Source: Yamadazyma tenuis (lineage: Eukaryota > Ascomycota > Pichiomycetes > Serinales > Debaryomycetaceae). From it: a stretch of DNA of 64,000 nt. The stretch is from NCBI RefSeq assembly GCF_029203305.1, contig NC_089465.1:62001-126000 (forward strand), read 5' to 3'. Within the stretch, counting starts at the first letter, position 1; the number at the start of each line of letters is the position of its first letter. The notes under the pieces were generated by a model. That model had not been told where the DNA came from and searched no databases. It saw nothing but the letters and a program-made list of their open reading frames with translations. The position numbers and the translations under genes are program-made. Shown here piece by piece: positions 49,631 through 59,100 of the stretch.

Positions 49631-52159
49631 TTAGAGAAGAAACCTATCCTTAAGATTCTTACGCTTTTCATCATCTTCGTCGTTTGCCAACGGGTTGATG
49701 AACAAATTGAGGGCTGAGTTCGAGTTGATGAGTTTGAGACTATTGGAGGACCGGAAATTCGACAAAGATGAGATTTTGTTCAAATTAGCCACATTATTGG
49801 AGGAGTTGGTGAACTGGAGTAAGTTGGTTAAGCTGTTGTTCTGACTCAGAGGAATACCATCATTCATCTGTGTGAACAAATTGCATAAGTTCTTGGTGCT
49901 TTCACTGATGTTGCTGGGGCTCAAGTTGCTTGCTTCGTTCTCTCGGTTGATATTGGCAGTGGTAATGATAGGAGGTGCTGGTAATCCCAAATTTTGGATG
50001 ATTGTCAGGTAGCTGGTGGAGTTGGAGTTCTGTATTGCTTGCTGGCTCAATGGTGATGGCTGCCCATCCATGTCAGGAGTCGGACAGTTGGTTACCATTG
50101 CTGAGTTGTTGTTAGTGGAGGAGTTGGAGCTCAACTTGGAGTTACCGAAGTCCTGGAGGAGATCATTCAACTCGGACTTGTCTCGAGAATCGGTTGAAGA
50201 ACGGCTGTTGATCTGCTGAAGGTTGACTTGGCTTTGTTGCAACTTGTTGAGATGGTGGTGGAGTTGGTACAGAGTTGGTAATGCGTTCACGTTCACGAAT
50301 GGACCGGATTGCTGTTGAGGGTTGAATGCAGGCGGATCTGACGTTGACCTGGGGATGGGCGAGGAATAGGACGTTGTTTCTGTCACCGGGAGTGAGCTGA
50401 ACCGAGATTGGGGATTGAATATTTCGTTCATGTTGGCAGTCAAATGGTCCATCTCCTCGAACCAGTCGTAGATGATCTTATTGGACTTGACGAAATGCTC
50501 AATGTCTCTAACGGTGCTGAAAAATGGTGTCAACTTCTTGGTGAAAACTATCAACTCGGTCAGGTAGTTCAAGTTGTTCTCAAAGTCGATGTTGATCTTT
50601 AAAATTTGTAACAACTGGGGAAGGAGATTGAAGTTGCAGAAATTGAGGTGTAGAACATCGTTGTATGACAATATGCTGTTGAGATTTTTTACGACTTCGA
50701 TTAGCTCCAACTCCAACACATTCAATTCCAAATTGTTGGAGTAGATCATCAATACTTTGAAGATAAGCACCTGGTTTAAGATCGAGTAGAAAAAGTCATT
50801 TTTCGAAAGGTTGATCAAGCTCATCTTCAAGTTGAGATAGTTCTTGGTCAACAAGTTATTTGAGTCAGGATAGTGGTTGATCTTATAAAGCTGATGCAAA
50901 TTCATCAATACATTATGGGACTTCAACCGGTGGAAAATCAACCCATCACTATTGATGACCTTGAACATGTTGAACAACGCATTGTTGGACGACAACGACA
51001 AGTTCAAGTCGAATAAGTTGGTGGAGTTGATCAAATGTGTGGCCGTCAAGTAGTTGTAGCGTTCAGATAAAAACAACCTCTCAAAAAGCTCATTGATCTG
51101 AAACGTATTCAAGCTCTTGGAATTACTGGCACCTATCTGATGGTGATTAATCAATTGATAGTATGTGATGGCTTTCCGCAAGTGCAACACCTTCTGCTGG
51201 CTCAGGTACAACGGATCATGGTCTCGCGTGAGGTTGAAGTAGCTGCTCAAGTTAATGGACCCGATGCTTTGGTTGTAGAATATCTGAAAAAGATTGGTGG
51301 GTTTCAATGGATACAATAAAAGCTTGTCAATTATCAGGAAACTTTCCATAATCTTGAATAAAATCGTCCTCTTAAGATCCCGGTAGTACTCCATGGTGTT
51401 GAGGAACGAGTAGGAGAATTTGGCCACCAATAACTCGATGGCATTTTCAATCACCACCAAACAGAACGATAAAAGGGCCAATGCCTTGGACAAAAACACC
51501 GGATCGGACGAGTTGAGGATCAGGTCCAACGACAACATGTTCTTCATGTTCTCGTCAATGAACGTGATCAACTTGTCATTGTTCGACAACAACAGCCGAA
51601 TAGTCACTTCCTGAAGCACTGCGTTAAATACGGGCTCGTTCACCAACCGGATCACCGTCACAAGATCATCTGTGGTGAACCGCGACAGGTGTGGATCCAC
51701 GGGCACCGGTACCGAAGACGTGAGGGCCATCGGTAGCGGCTCTATGGGATGGTGGCGGTGGTTCGATGCAATTAGGGCTGATTCTGGGTAATTGTTTGAG
51801 GCAGTTTCAGGAACCGGCGGAGTTTCCTTGGTCAGAAGACTGTTTATGTAGTCCAAGGTCTTGCGGTGCAAGTTTTTGGGGCCGGACTTCTTCCGGGTCC
51901 GTATCTGAGTGCACTTGAGGCCATTGGCCACGCAGTGGTGACAGGGTCTTTGTACTTCACATTTAACTTTTCGGATGGCACAAGCATCGCATGCTCTGAC
52001 AGTTGCCCTTCTCTTTTTTTTGGGTTGTTCTTCCTTGTCTTTCTGCTCCGGACTGGCGCTTCGTCCAGGAGCCAGGGTCGGTTGGGCAGCGGCGGGCTGT
52101 TGGTCCAGGTTGGGGAACTGATCCATTTGCATTTGCGGTGGTGCCAGGTTACCGCTCAT
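49631..52159 (-). CDS. Zn2Cys6 binuclear-cluster transcription factor, 842 aa
   Basis: Fungal-type regulator with an N-terminal DNA-binding cluster: Cys 57, 60, 67, 73, 76, 83 (CDACAIRKVKC then PCHHC and KC). A basic linker (RTRKKSGPKNLHRKTLDY) resembles the MAL-activator/Rgt-like subgroup. The middle is a helical regulatory domain rich in Leu and Asn, and the C-terminus is Asn/Ser-rich (residues 660-820). I do not recognise the orthologue. It is the last of three same-strand genes, after an MFS transporter and a carbohydrate kinase, suggesting it may regulate them. Its own promoter carries ACCGGTGGCAATGGG, shared with the MFS promoter repeat. Confidence 0.85.
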   Translation of the reverse strand: MSGNLAPPQMQMDQFPNLDQQPAAAQPTLAPGRSASPEQKDKEEQPKKKRRATVRACDACAIRKVKCEVQRPCHHCVANGLKCTQIRTRKKSGPKNLHRKTLDYINSLLTKETPPVPETASNNYPESALIASNHRHHPIEPLPMALTSSVPVPVDPHLSRFTTDDLVTVIRLVNEPVFNAVLQEVTIRLLLSNNDKLITFIDENMKNMLSLDLILNSSDPVFLSKALALLSFCLVVIENAIELLVAKFSYSFLNTMEYYRDLKRTILFKIMESFLIIDKLLLYPLKPTNLFQIFYNQSIGSINLSSYFNLTRDHDPLYLSQQKVLHLRKAITYYQLINHHQIGASNSKSLNTFQINELFERLFLSERYNYLTATHLINSTNLFDLNLSLSSNNALFNMFKVINSDGLIFHRLKSHNVLMNLHQLYKINHYPDSNNLLTKNYLNLKMSLINLSKNDFFYSILNQVLIFKVLMIYSNNLELNVLELELIEVVKNLNSILSYNDVLHLNFCNFNLLPQLLQILKINIDFENNLNYLTELIVFTKKLTPFFSTVRDIEHFVKSNKIIYDWFEEMDHLTANMNEIFNPQSRFSSLPVTETTSYSSPIPRSTSDPPAFNPQQQSGPFVNVNALPTLYQLHHHLNKLQQSQVNLQQINSRSSTDSRDKSELNDLLQDFGNSKLSSNSSTNNNSAMVTNCPTPDMDGQPSPLSQQAIQNSNSTSYLTIIQNLGLPAPPIITTANINRENEASNLSPSNISESTKNLCNLFTQMNDGIPLSQNNSLTNLLQFTNSSNNVANLNKISSLSNFRSSNSLKLINSNSALNLFINPLANDEDDEKRKNLKDRFLL

Positions 52160-52472
52160 TGCGACAGAAGATATTCAAACACAAGATATTATTGGGAAAA
52201 GGGTACCACACTAAGTAGATGGGGCTCGCTACAGGGGTGAGTAGGGGAGATCTGGCGGGAGAAAATGGGGTCAAGGTGGTAATAGAGATTTGGTACCACG
52301 CAGTTATAACTTCGAGTTAATCCTCAACAGTTCGATGTTCGCGGTGGGGAAGAATTTGGGGAATCGTACACGATACAGATGGGACACTGCGACCGGAACC
52401 GGTGGCAATGGGAAAAGTATGGGTGTATGGGTCATTTTTGGCTATGGGTGCATGGGTAATTTGTCTATGAAG
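52160..52472. promoter_or_regulatory. Promoter region of the Zn2Cys6 gene
   Basis: 313 bp between the regulator and the kinase stop. It contains ACCGGTGGCAATGGG (52398-52412), which matches the sub-motif of the MFS-promoter repeats (ACCGGTGRYAATGKG). Two copies of the dispersed motif follow: TGGGTGTATGGGTCA at 52420-52434 and TGGGTGCATGGGTAA at 52444-52458. The combination of CCGG/CGG triplets fits Zn2Cys6 binding; autoregulation is an inference. Confidence 0.5.
52420..52458 (+). repeat. Two-copy array of the dispersed motif
   Basis: TGGGTGTATGGGTCA (52420-52434) and TGGGTGCATGGGTAA (52444-52458, one mismatch), spaced 24 bp. It is closer packed than at 4.8 or 9.3 kb. Confidence 0.75.
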
Positions 52473-54014
52473 CTATAGAAGTCGGCGGGCTTTGATCTGT
52501 ACTGCCACAAGGTCTTTGTACACGTGGAATTTAGCAGCCATCACCAGTGCTTCCTGGGGAGAAAGTGGAGGTGCGACCAAGGGTGCAGCCGCCTCGTGCG
52601 AAGATTCTCCGCCCGCACTGCCACAAAGGCCGCGCGCTCCACGCGCTACCGCGAGGGAGTGGTCTCCTCCGAGTATGACCACCAGTTTCCCCGTCACATG
52701 GCGAAGAAGCCGTAGGAGCCGCGTATTATTCACCTGGGATCCACTCACAACAATGGTATCCACCGGCAAAGGTTCAAGCATCTGAGCCGTCTGGAAACAA
52801 AGAAATTCAACAATAAGATGATACCGGATCACCATCGCTGCCTCATCTTGAGAAAACACTGACACTCCCAATACACTGGCATTTTTTCCGTCAATAAAGC
52901 ATTCGTCCATACGGAAGTCCAGGAGAGGCGACCGGTTGCCATACTTGTCGCCGTAGTAGACGTAGTGGCGGACAAGTTCGATGATGCTTTGGTGGTGCTC
53001 TAATTCCCATTCTTGGGTGATGGTTTCCATCCGTGCAAATGAGTCTCTACCGACCAGAAACTCATCGAACAAGTCCTCAAAGAGCTTCCCGGTAGCAGGC
53101 TGGCCAAATGAGTACACTGCTGTTTGAGAAACCAATTCGAACGGCCCCCACACGGCCGGGATCAATGGTGCTGGGGCCTTGGTGTGAAACATAAAGCACG
53201 TCAGAGTCCCTGCCACCATCGAGATCTGCCTGGGGCAAGCTGTGAGTGCCCACCCGCCGTAGCAGTCGATACATCCGTTGAAGATGTGGCAATCGGCGAG
53301 TAAATCAGGGTGTGCTCGTCCTATAGGTGCCCCCAACGGGAGAAGTTGCAGGGGTACATGGTCTAGTGGGCCTACGGTTTCCGACCGACCAACCTTTACA
53401 TTCCCACCAATGAACAGAAGCTGCTCTCTGCTCCAGCCTTTGATCGACCCATCAATGGCAGTTCCGTGGGTGAAATCCACATCTCTAAGTGCAAACTCCA
53501 CCAAATTTTGGCTCTTATCATAGTATCCCACCTGGAACACATAGCTGAACCAATCGTAGAGTTCGAAGCAATAAAGCTCTTTTTCTGAGTTGTCGCTAAG
53601 CCATTTGAGCTTCGGAAGACCCAATTCTGGAATGAACTCTCCAATAGTTTGTTTCATGAACGAGCCTTCCAACTGCTTATTCATGGTTGCACACTGGTCA
53701 TGTGACCGCGAGTCCATCCAAAGGATTATATCCTGGTGGCCGGGGGACGCCCCGGTACCACAGTTGAACGGGGCTAGGACCGGGCGCCCGTCCACCACTA
53801 GTTTTTCTCGTACAACCATCGAGCACGTCGCCGCGAAGCACACACCAGACACTGGAGTGGGCGGGAGCACTGCTTGGATGGCATCAAAGATCTCTAGTGA
53901 CAGCTGAGTGATCACCCGACTTGTGTGGCGAGTGGTGGTGATGGCACGGACAGCCGAGAAGCCGTCGCCGAAGGATCTCACCGATCCAGTGCCGATATCC
54001 ACTCCCAAGTCCAT
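52473..54014 (-). CDS. FGGY-family carbohydrate (pentulose) kinase, Ydr109c-like
   Basis: Probable sugar kinase of the D-ribulokinase branch (S. cerevisiae Ydr109c, human FGGY). The 513-residue protein starts at MDLGVDIGTGSVRSF (phosphate-1 motif, DIGTGS at 6-11). It has FAATCSMVV, ILWMDSRSHDQC, the catalytic-base region GCIDCYGGWALTACP, SMVAGTLTCFMFHTKAP, the family motif GNRSPLLDFRMDE and an adenosine-motif VSGSQVNNTRLL, in which the usual GG is GS. It is much shorter than Ydr109c (715 aa) but close to human FGGY (551). The substrate is not proven. It lies 60 bp downstream of the MFS gene on the same strand. Confidence 0.85.
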   Translation of the reverse strand: MDLGVDIGTGSVRSFGDGFSAVRAITTTRHTSRVITQLSLEIFDAIQAVLPPTPVSGVCFAATCSMVVREKLVVDGRPVLAPFNCGTGASPGHQDIILWMDSRSHDQCATMNKQLEGSFMKQTIGEFIPELGLPKLKWLSDNSEKELYCFELYDWFSYVFQVGYYDKSQNLVEFALRDVDFTHGTAIDGSIKGWSREQLLFIGGNVKVGRSETVGPLDHVPLQLLPLGAPIGRAHPDLLADCHIFNGCIDCYGGWALTACPRQISMVAGTLTCFMFHTKAPAPLIPAVWGPFELVSQTAVYSFGQPATGKLFEDLFDEFLVGRDSFARMETITQEWELEHHQSIIELVRHYVYYGDKYGNRSPLLDFRMDECFIDGKNASVLGVSVFSQDEAAMVIRYHLIVEFLCFQTAQMLEPLPVDTIVVSGSQVNNTRLLRLLRHVTGKLVVILGGDHSLAVARGARGLCGSAGGESSHEAAAPLVAPPLSPQEALVMAAKFHVYKDLVAVQIKARRLL

Positions 54015-54074
54015 TATAGTTTTGTCGCGCACTAGCTGCAAAAAGACTTACCCAGTAATTTATATTCAGTTTAA

Positions 54075-55694
54075 CTAACGTTTAAAAAGCTCGCCAAAAT
54101 CGGGCTTTGAGTACTTATGGTACGAGTTGGCGGTCCATCGCCTGAAAGACTTACCGCACAATACCATCAAGAGGAACGACCCGTTGATCACCACCGATAA
54201 CGCAAACATGATCCAGGTGGTCACCTTCAAGCCATCGCGGGTCAACCACGGCTGGATGGCAAATGTGAAGGCCATTCCAATCACATTTCTCATGAACAAC
54301 ATGAGAACCAATCCCTCACTGGCCATATCATGGTAACAATCAATTACATAGGTCAAACAGATGGTACCACTCGAACTCATAGCAAATCCCAAGAACCCCT
54401 GTCCCACAATCACCGAAACTGGCCACGGCAGTGAGCTGACCGACCCGATCCCGTACGCCACCAATCCCGCGGCATTGGTTATCAATGGCAACACCATCAT
54501 GTACAATCTGAACTCAGGTTCCATGATTCCACCATTACGCTTGGTCAAGTAAATCGTTACCTTATCCACCACTGGACCCATCATCATCCCAAGAATAGAT
54601 CCCACCATGGGCGAAAAGTTGGTCAACCCAGTGATAGATGCACTGAAGTAGTATGGAGACACCGAGTAGATTTCTGACTGGGTGGTGGCCAATAATGACA
54701 ACCACATCATCTGAGCCCCATACACCACACCACCCCAAATCACCGCCGGAAAACTTATCATGAAGAAGGGACGGTAGAAGATACAGAGCCACGACCGTGT
54801 GTCGTTGTACACGGTGGTATATAATGTCATTCTTTCTTTGTATGTTCTGATGGGGATGGTTTCATCAATAGACTGCAAATCGGATTCAACTTCATGGTGG
54901 TGAACACCTGTAGGGTCTTTAGACTCCCGGGACTTGATCTGGTCCAAGATCTCGTTCTCCAACAGGTCGTCGTTCCCGGCATCTCTTCTAAAAGTGGTGT
55001 CTTCCATGTAAAAGACCTCCACCACCAAAATACACCCAAACATGATTGCCTGCAACCAAAAACACCATCTCCAGCCAATGGTGTCAATAATGAATCCGGA
55101 GATGGCAGGACCAACGTCAGAACCCACGTAAAGAGCCAAGATAAAGCACGAGAGGTACGTGGCTCTTTCGTGCTGGAAAAATACATCGGTGGTGGAAATC
55201 TCCACCAAAGAGTCGCATGGAGCGGCTGCGAAGCCAGCAAGAATATTCACCACGTAATAGGTTTGCACGTTATCACAAGTGGCACCCACGATGTTGGCCA
55301 CAATCATTATCACCGTGCATGACAAGTACACAAACCGTCTACCCAACTTCATGGCGGTGGGCTGCAAAAATAAGCATCCCACCCCCAAAAAGAGGAAACA
55401 TAAGGCCGATGAGATGTTCAACTGGTCAAACGTACAGTTCCATTCGATGGTCCACAATGTCCATGCAGGCCCACTCCAGTTGACGGTGATGGCCAAGAAG
55501 GTTGCCAACCAGAAAAGGAGGAAGAATTGCTTCAATTTCTTGAACTTGCTCCATCTCAAGGGATCGTTGGGATTAGAAGATGGGGCTGGTCGCAAGATAA
55601 CGGACCCCATCAGTTTTTTGACATCCAAGTCTCCATCTATGTCCACCAAATGAACCGTACCTGGAACAAAATCTGTACCTGAGACTTTTGACAT
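54075..55694 (-). CDS. MFS transporter, DHA1/Hol1-like, 539 aa
   Basis: Predicted 12-span plasma-membrane major-facilitator protein. The cytosolic N-terminus ends with NDPLRWSKFKKLKQ, typical of fungal DHA1 (Tpo/Hol/Flu-like). Motif A-like KLGRRFVYL lies in loop 2-3. The antiporter motif is LYVGSDVGPAISGFI in TM5. A long central loop separates the halves (about 230-290). S. cerevisiae Hol1 transports polyamines and other cations, so substrate cannot be read off. Adjacency to a carbohydrate kinase and a Zn2Cys6 regulator suggests a catabolic substrate. Upstream is a CGGT-rich tandem duplication. Confidence 0.85.
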   Translation of the reverse strand: MSKVSGTDFVPGTVHLVDIDGDLDVKKLMGSVILRPAPSSNPNDPLRWSKFKKLKQFFLLFWLATFLAITVNWSGPAWTLWTIEWNCTFDQLNISSALCFLFLGVGCLFLQPTAMKLGRRFVYLSCTVIMIVANIVGATCDNVQTYYVVNILAGFAAAPCDSLVEISTTDVFFQHERATYLSCFILALYVGSDVGPAISGFIIDTIGWRWCFWLQAIMFGCILVVEVFYMEDTTFRRDAGNDDLLENEILDQIKSRESKDPTGVHHHEVESDLQSIDETIPIRTYKERMTLYTTVYNDTRSWLCIFYRPFFMISFPAVIWGGVVYGAQMMWLSLLATTQSEIYSVSPYYFSASITGLTNFSPMVGSILGMMMGPVVDKVTIYLTKRNGGIMEPEFRLYMMVLPLITNAAGLVAYGIGSVSSLPWPVSVIVGQGFLGFAMSSSGTICLTYVIDCYHDMASEGLVLMLFMRNVIGMAFTFAIQPWLTRDGLKVTTWIMFALSVVINGSFLLMVLCGKSFRRWTANSYHKYSKPDFGELFKR

Positions 55695-56272
55695 GGTAGG
55701 AACTGATGGTCAAAAGGGACAACCATTGTTGTACTTAAGTATCATATGGGCCACGGCTTGAGATGCCCAAACGGGAAATCAGAGTTCCGCGCTGATAGGC
55801 GATAAGCCGGGATTACAGTGAAAGAGAATCAGCAGGATAGCTGTGTCGGTGGAGACCGGTGATAATGGGGCATTACTTAATTCGGTGTAAGGTTTCGCCC
55901 GGTTTGAGAGTTGGAGGTGGAGACCGGTGGTAATGTGACATTACTTAATTCGGTGTAAGGTTTGGCCCGGTTTGAAACGTGAACCCAGGCGAATGCGATA
56001 AGTGGCCGGGTCTTGAACTTTACACAGAGCTTACAATGAGGTGTACAATACTCGAGACCATAAGTGGGGCTCAACGGCAACCCTCTTCCGAACATTCAGA
56101 AAAATCGGTCGTCACTTCGTATTCCTGTAATGTGACCGGTGTTATAACTTCCAAAAACAGATAATTGCGAACCCTAGATTGGCTTCAGATGATAACCACA
56201 CACGCCTCTATTGGTGCCTACACTTGTCTATGAAAACATTTAATTCAAAACCTACAAACAAGAAACAAAATA
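55695..56272. promoter_or_regulatory. MFS upstream region with CGGT-rich duplication
   Basis: 578 bp without a gene between the MFS and TOS1 genes (TOS1 ends at its right edge). It holds the 68-bp-period duplication (55848-55975) and a further partial match, ACCGGTGTTATAACT (56135-56149). Zn2Cys6 factors typically bind CGG triplets, so this is a candidate target of the 49631-52159 regulator. Confidence 0.5.
55848..55975. repeat. Tandem duplication, 68-bp period, upstream of the MFS gene
   Basis: Copy 1 is 55848-55907 and copy 2 is 55916-55975, 56 of 60 bases identical by my count. Each copy has three CGGT cores (in ACCGGT, TTCGGTG and CCCGGTT). The ACCGGTGRYAATGKG sub-motif lies at 55855-55869 and 55923-55937. 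The copies lie about 155-280 bp upstream of the MFS start. Confidence 0.9.
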
Positions 56273-57589
56273 CTAGATGGAAGCAGTGGATCCACTTTCG
56301 TCGATCCATCCCTGCACCGTCGACAGAGACAACACCTCGTCAAAGTCATCGTCAACCTCGACAATGGTGACATCAGTACCATCAAATACAACGGCAGCCT
56401 TCAAGGTGGAGTCGTAAGGTCTTTCAAAGTAGTCTTGAGAACCACCACCACCAGAACCTTGGTCCGAGTGCAAGTGAGAAATCAACTTACTGGAGCCTTG
56501 CGACAAGATTTCAAACAAATCCAATTCTCCACATCCCGGCCAGCACGAACAAGAAGATTTACCGTACTGTAAGGTTCTAGGGATCTTGGCGTTCAAGGCC
56601 CAAATGGCTGGCATGTCGTAGTTGTCGACAGTTTCAGCACCAGTGGCCTGAGGCATCTGGAATTCAAACACAAACACCTTTTTGGAACCACTGAATCCTT
56701 TGTAGGCAGGGATTCCATCTCTGTAGAATCCACAATCATCGCCCGAACATTTGGTATCGGACATGATGATGAACTCGGTGTTAGAGCCTACCAATGTGTA
56801 GTCCAACACCTGAGGAGACGAAGAGCCACCAGAAGCATCACTGTTGGCGTAAGAGATGGAGTTACCAAAAGCAGAGTCCCACACTCCCGATCCGGATCCA
56901 CCGTAGTGGTTGAAGAATACCAATCCATCGGCAGAGCCTGAGGAGTAGTAGGCAGATCTTTCCCAGTCCCCAGAAGAAGCACTGACAGCGGCACTGGAGG
57001 CAGCGGCACTAGAGACAGCAGCGGCACTGGAGGCTACAGCGGTGCTAAAACCGGCAGCAGCCGCGCTGGAGGCAGCAGCGGTGGAGGTGGTGGAGGTGGT
57101 ATCATCGTCTTCTTCTACTACGTTCGCAGCCGCACTGGTTTGGGTAGAAGTGGCCTGGGTGGTCTGAGTAACTCCGTTGGCATCCACGTACACGGTTTGG
57201 GTGACCTCGACCACCTGGGTGGCTCTCTTATGCAAGTGATGTTTGTGCACCAAGGTGGTTTGACAGTCGTCACCTCTCTTTTTGTTTGAAGAAGAAGCTG
57301 GATAGTAAACTGCAAACTGCTTCAATTTGATAGGACCTCTGAAGTGGATGGATAAATCCTCGTCCAAAGGACTCAAATTACCCGAAAAGCTGTAGGATTC
57401 GGAGGAACAAGAACCAGACGAAGCGTCCATGGCAGTGACCTTGTCGTAGCTACCAGAGTATCCAATCCCGGTATATGTGATTTTGTTGGTGGAGGAACAG
57501 TAGTAGTTACCATCACTGGACAATTCACAGCTGGCAGAAGCAGAGGAGACCAAGAACAAGCCAATAGCGTATAAGGCGGATAATTTCAT
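56273..57589 (-). CDS. TOS1: Tos1-like covalently linked cell-wall protein
   Basis: Secreted cell-wall protein with glucanase-like character. The 438-residue product starts MKLSALYAIGLFLVSSASAS, a signal peptide. A Tos1 N-terminal Cys/Ser-rich domain follows (CELSSDGNYYCSSTNKITY), then a dibasic HKHHLHKR site that could be Kex2-cut, then an Ala/Ser/Thr stalk (about 160-225). The conserved C-terminal domain has SADGLVFFNHYGG, YDMPAIWALNAKIPRTLQYG, the CSCWPGCGELDLFEIL catalytic-like motif and SHLHSDQGSGGGGSQDYFER. No GPI signal is evident. An in-frame ATG farther upstream would hide the signal peptide and is rejected. Confidence 0.9.
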   Translation of the reverse strand: MKLSALYAIGLFLVSSASASCELSSDGNYYCSSTNKITYTGIGYSGSYDKVTAMDASSGSCSSESYSFSGNLSPLDEDLSIHFRGPIKLKQFAVYYPASSSNKKRGDDCQTTLVHKHHLHKRATQVVEVTQTVYVDANGVTQTTQATSTQTSAAANVVEEDDDTTSTTSTAAASSAAAAGFSTAVASSAAAVSSAAASSAAVSASSGDWERSAYYSSGSADGLVFFNHYGGSGSGVWDSAFGNSISYANSDASGGSSSPQVLDYTLVGSNTEFIIMSDTKCSGDDCGFYRDGIPAYKGFSGSKKVFVFEFQMPQATGAETVDNYDMPAIWALNAKIPRTLQYGKSSCSCWPGCGELDLFEILSQGSSKLISHLHSDQGSGGGGSQDYFERPYDSTLKAAVVFDGTDVTIVEVDDDFDEVLSLSTVQGWIDESGSTASI

Positions 57590-59100
57590 TTCAATTCTTG
57601 GGGGGTAAACAAGCAAGCCTTTAAGATAAACAAAAACTAAGGAGCGTAACACAGACAAACAAAGATCCAGACGCTAATAAGGAATGACTATAGTTAGGAA
57701 GTTTAAAGGAAAAGAAAGGGTTAACGAGTTGGTAAAAATCCTAGGAAAAAAATGTGCCAATTGTTGTGGTTTTAAAAAGGTCGTGAAGCCAGGTTTGGTG
57801 AAAAAGACGAACCAGGTGAAACCAGCGAAGAAAAATAAATAATATTGGAACCGGGTGAGGGACTATGTGCAGGGGATGCATTGTCAATAGTTGGTGCATG
57901 GCCCTAATAGGCAGGTCATTAGTTCATGGGGAATGCAGATAAGTACGGCGTGGCACCAGACGCATGGGAATTTAGGCCCCCCAGCTGGTGTCCTTGTAGA
58001 CACGGTTGACGCAACGTATGGGATATGATTAGAGGATGGGTTTTTGGGGATATAAAGGGAATATACATGGTGTTTACACGAAGGCCCCCCTGATGCTCGG
58101 GTGCGTGTATCGTCATAACTGCGATGCGTGTTTTGGCCTAAAAGGTCGAAAACCTATCCGCTCACAGCCCCGAAAAATTTACAAACCGCTGGCGAGCATT
58201 GGCTTTCGACAAATAGGCGGCGCGGTGCGCGGTGCGCGGTGGGCCAGTGGGCGGTGGGCCGAGTGCCAGCAAAAGCCACTGGTGGCGGCTGCGGCACCAT
58301 GATACACCACCAAGGCTCAGGCAAGGGGGACTCCTGTCGGAGACGCTGTGATTGGCTGAAATGGGCACTTGGCCCGGTCTGCCATACAACCACCATATTC
58401 ATCGTCAGGGGTTGGTGCATGGTGCTTGTAGGACTAGACTCGGTGTGTTCCAATAATGCCGTGTGGAGACCTATGGCAAGTGCTCATCATTAGCTCATCG
58501 GATCTCTGCATCAAGTTAGGTGTGCATCAGATTAGCAGAGATTGCGAATTTCATGTTTTTTTCCTCATCTACCTAAGTTGCAAAACCAGCCATCGGATTA
58601 TTTTTTCGTAGGCTGGGGAAGGGAAAAAATATTCTTACCAGGCAGCCATCGAGCTGGACGAAACGATAAACAGGAAGGGTGGAGCTACTGGAAGAGGTAC
58701 TAAAAAAACGGTTCAGAACAGGAGTGTACGGGCGAGCAGCGGGATTATTCTAGATCTCCCTCTGTGCATAGAATCTGTACATCCGACGGGGCGTGTATGA
58801 GGAAACGGCGTAGATGCCCGGGATGCGGTAAGTTTCTGGTTCTGGGAAACCGTTGATACAGGGAGGCTATAGGAATAAAGGTGGGTGTCCCAAATGGGTG
58901 CTATAAAGATTCAAATTGTGTCAGGATCGAAGTGGTGAGTGTTGGCGCAGCTGAGTGTTTCGCGACAGATGGCGGTAGATGTAGAGCTAGAGCTGCCACG
59001 TAGTCCGTGCCGCGGCGTAGACAGAGCGGCGATAGACCCAGAGCCGCGACCAGCCCTATTCCGCACTCTCAATAACCGCGCTCAATTGTAAACATCCCTC
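57590..59100. other. 1.5-kb divergent intergenic region between TOS1 and the Rho gene
   Basis: No gene is supported; short open frames at 58036-58493 sit in GC-rich repeat DNA. It contains a GC-rich 7-bp repeat block (58220-58260) and TTTCGCG (SCB CGCGAAA on the minus strand) at 58958-58964, 137 bp before the Rho start. It supplies promoters to both flanking genes. TOS1 means target of SBF, but no SCB was seen close to TOS1 itself. Confidence 0.6.
58220..58260. repeat. GC-rich block of CGGTGCG/CGGTGGG 7-mers
   Basis: GCGCGGT GCGCGGT GCGCGGT GGGCCA GTGGGCGGTGGGCC: short direct repeats in an otherwise AT-rich gap. It is non-coding and could be a slippage product. Confidence 0.7.

Noticed and set aside
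58036..58493. Short overlapping frames in the TOS1-Rho gap
   Set aside because: They run through GC-rich 7-mer repeats, conflict with each other on both strands and have no domain.
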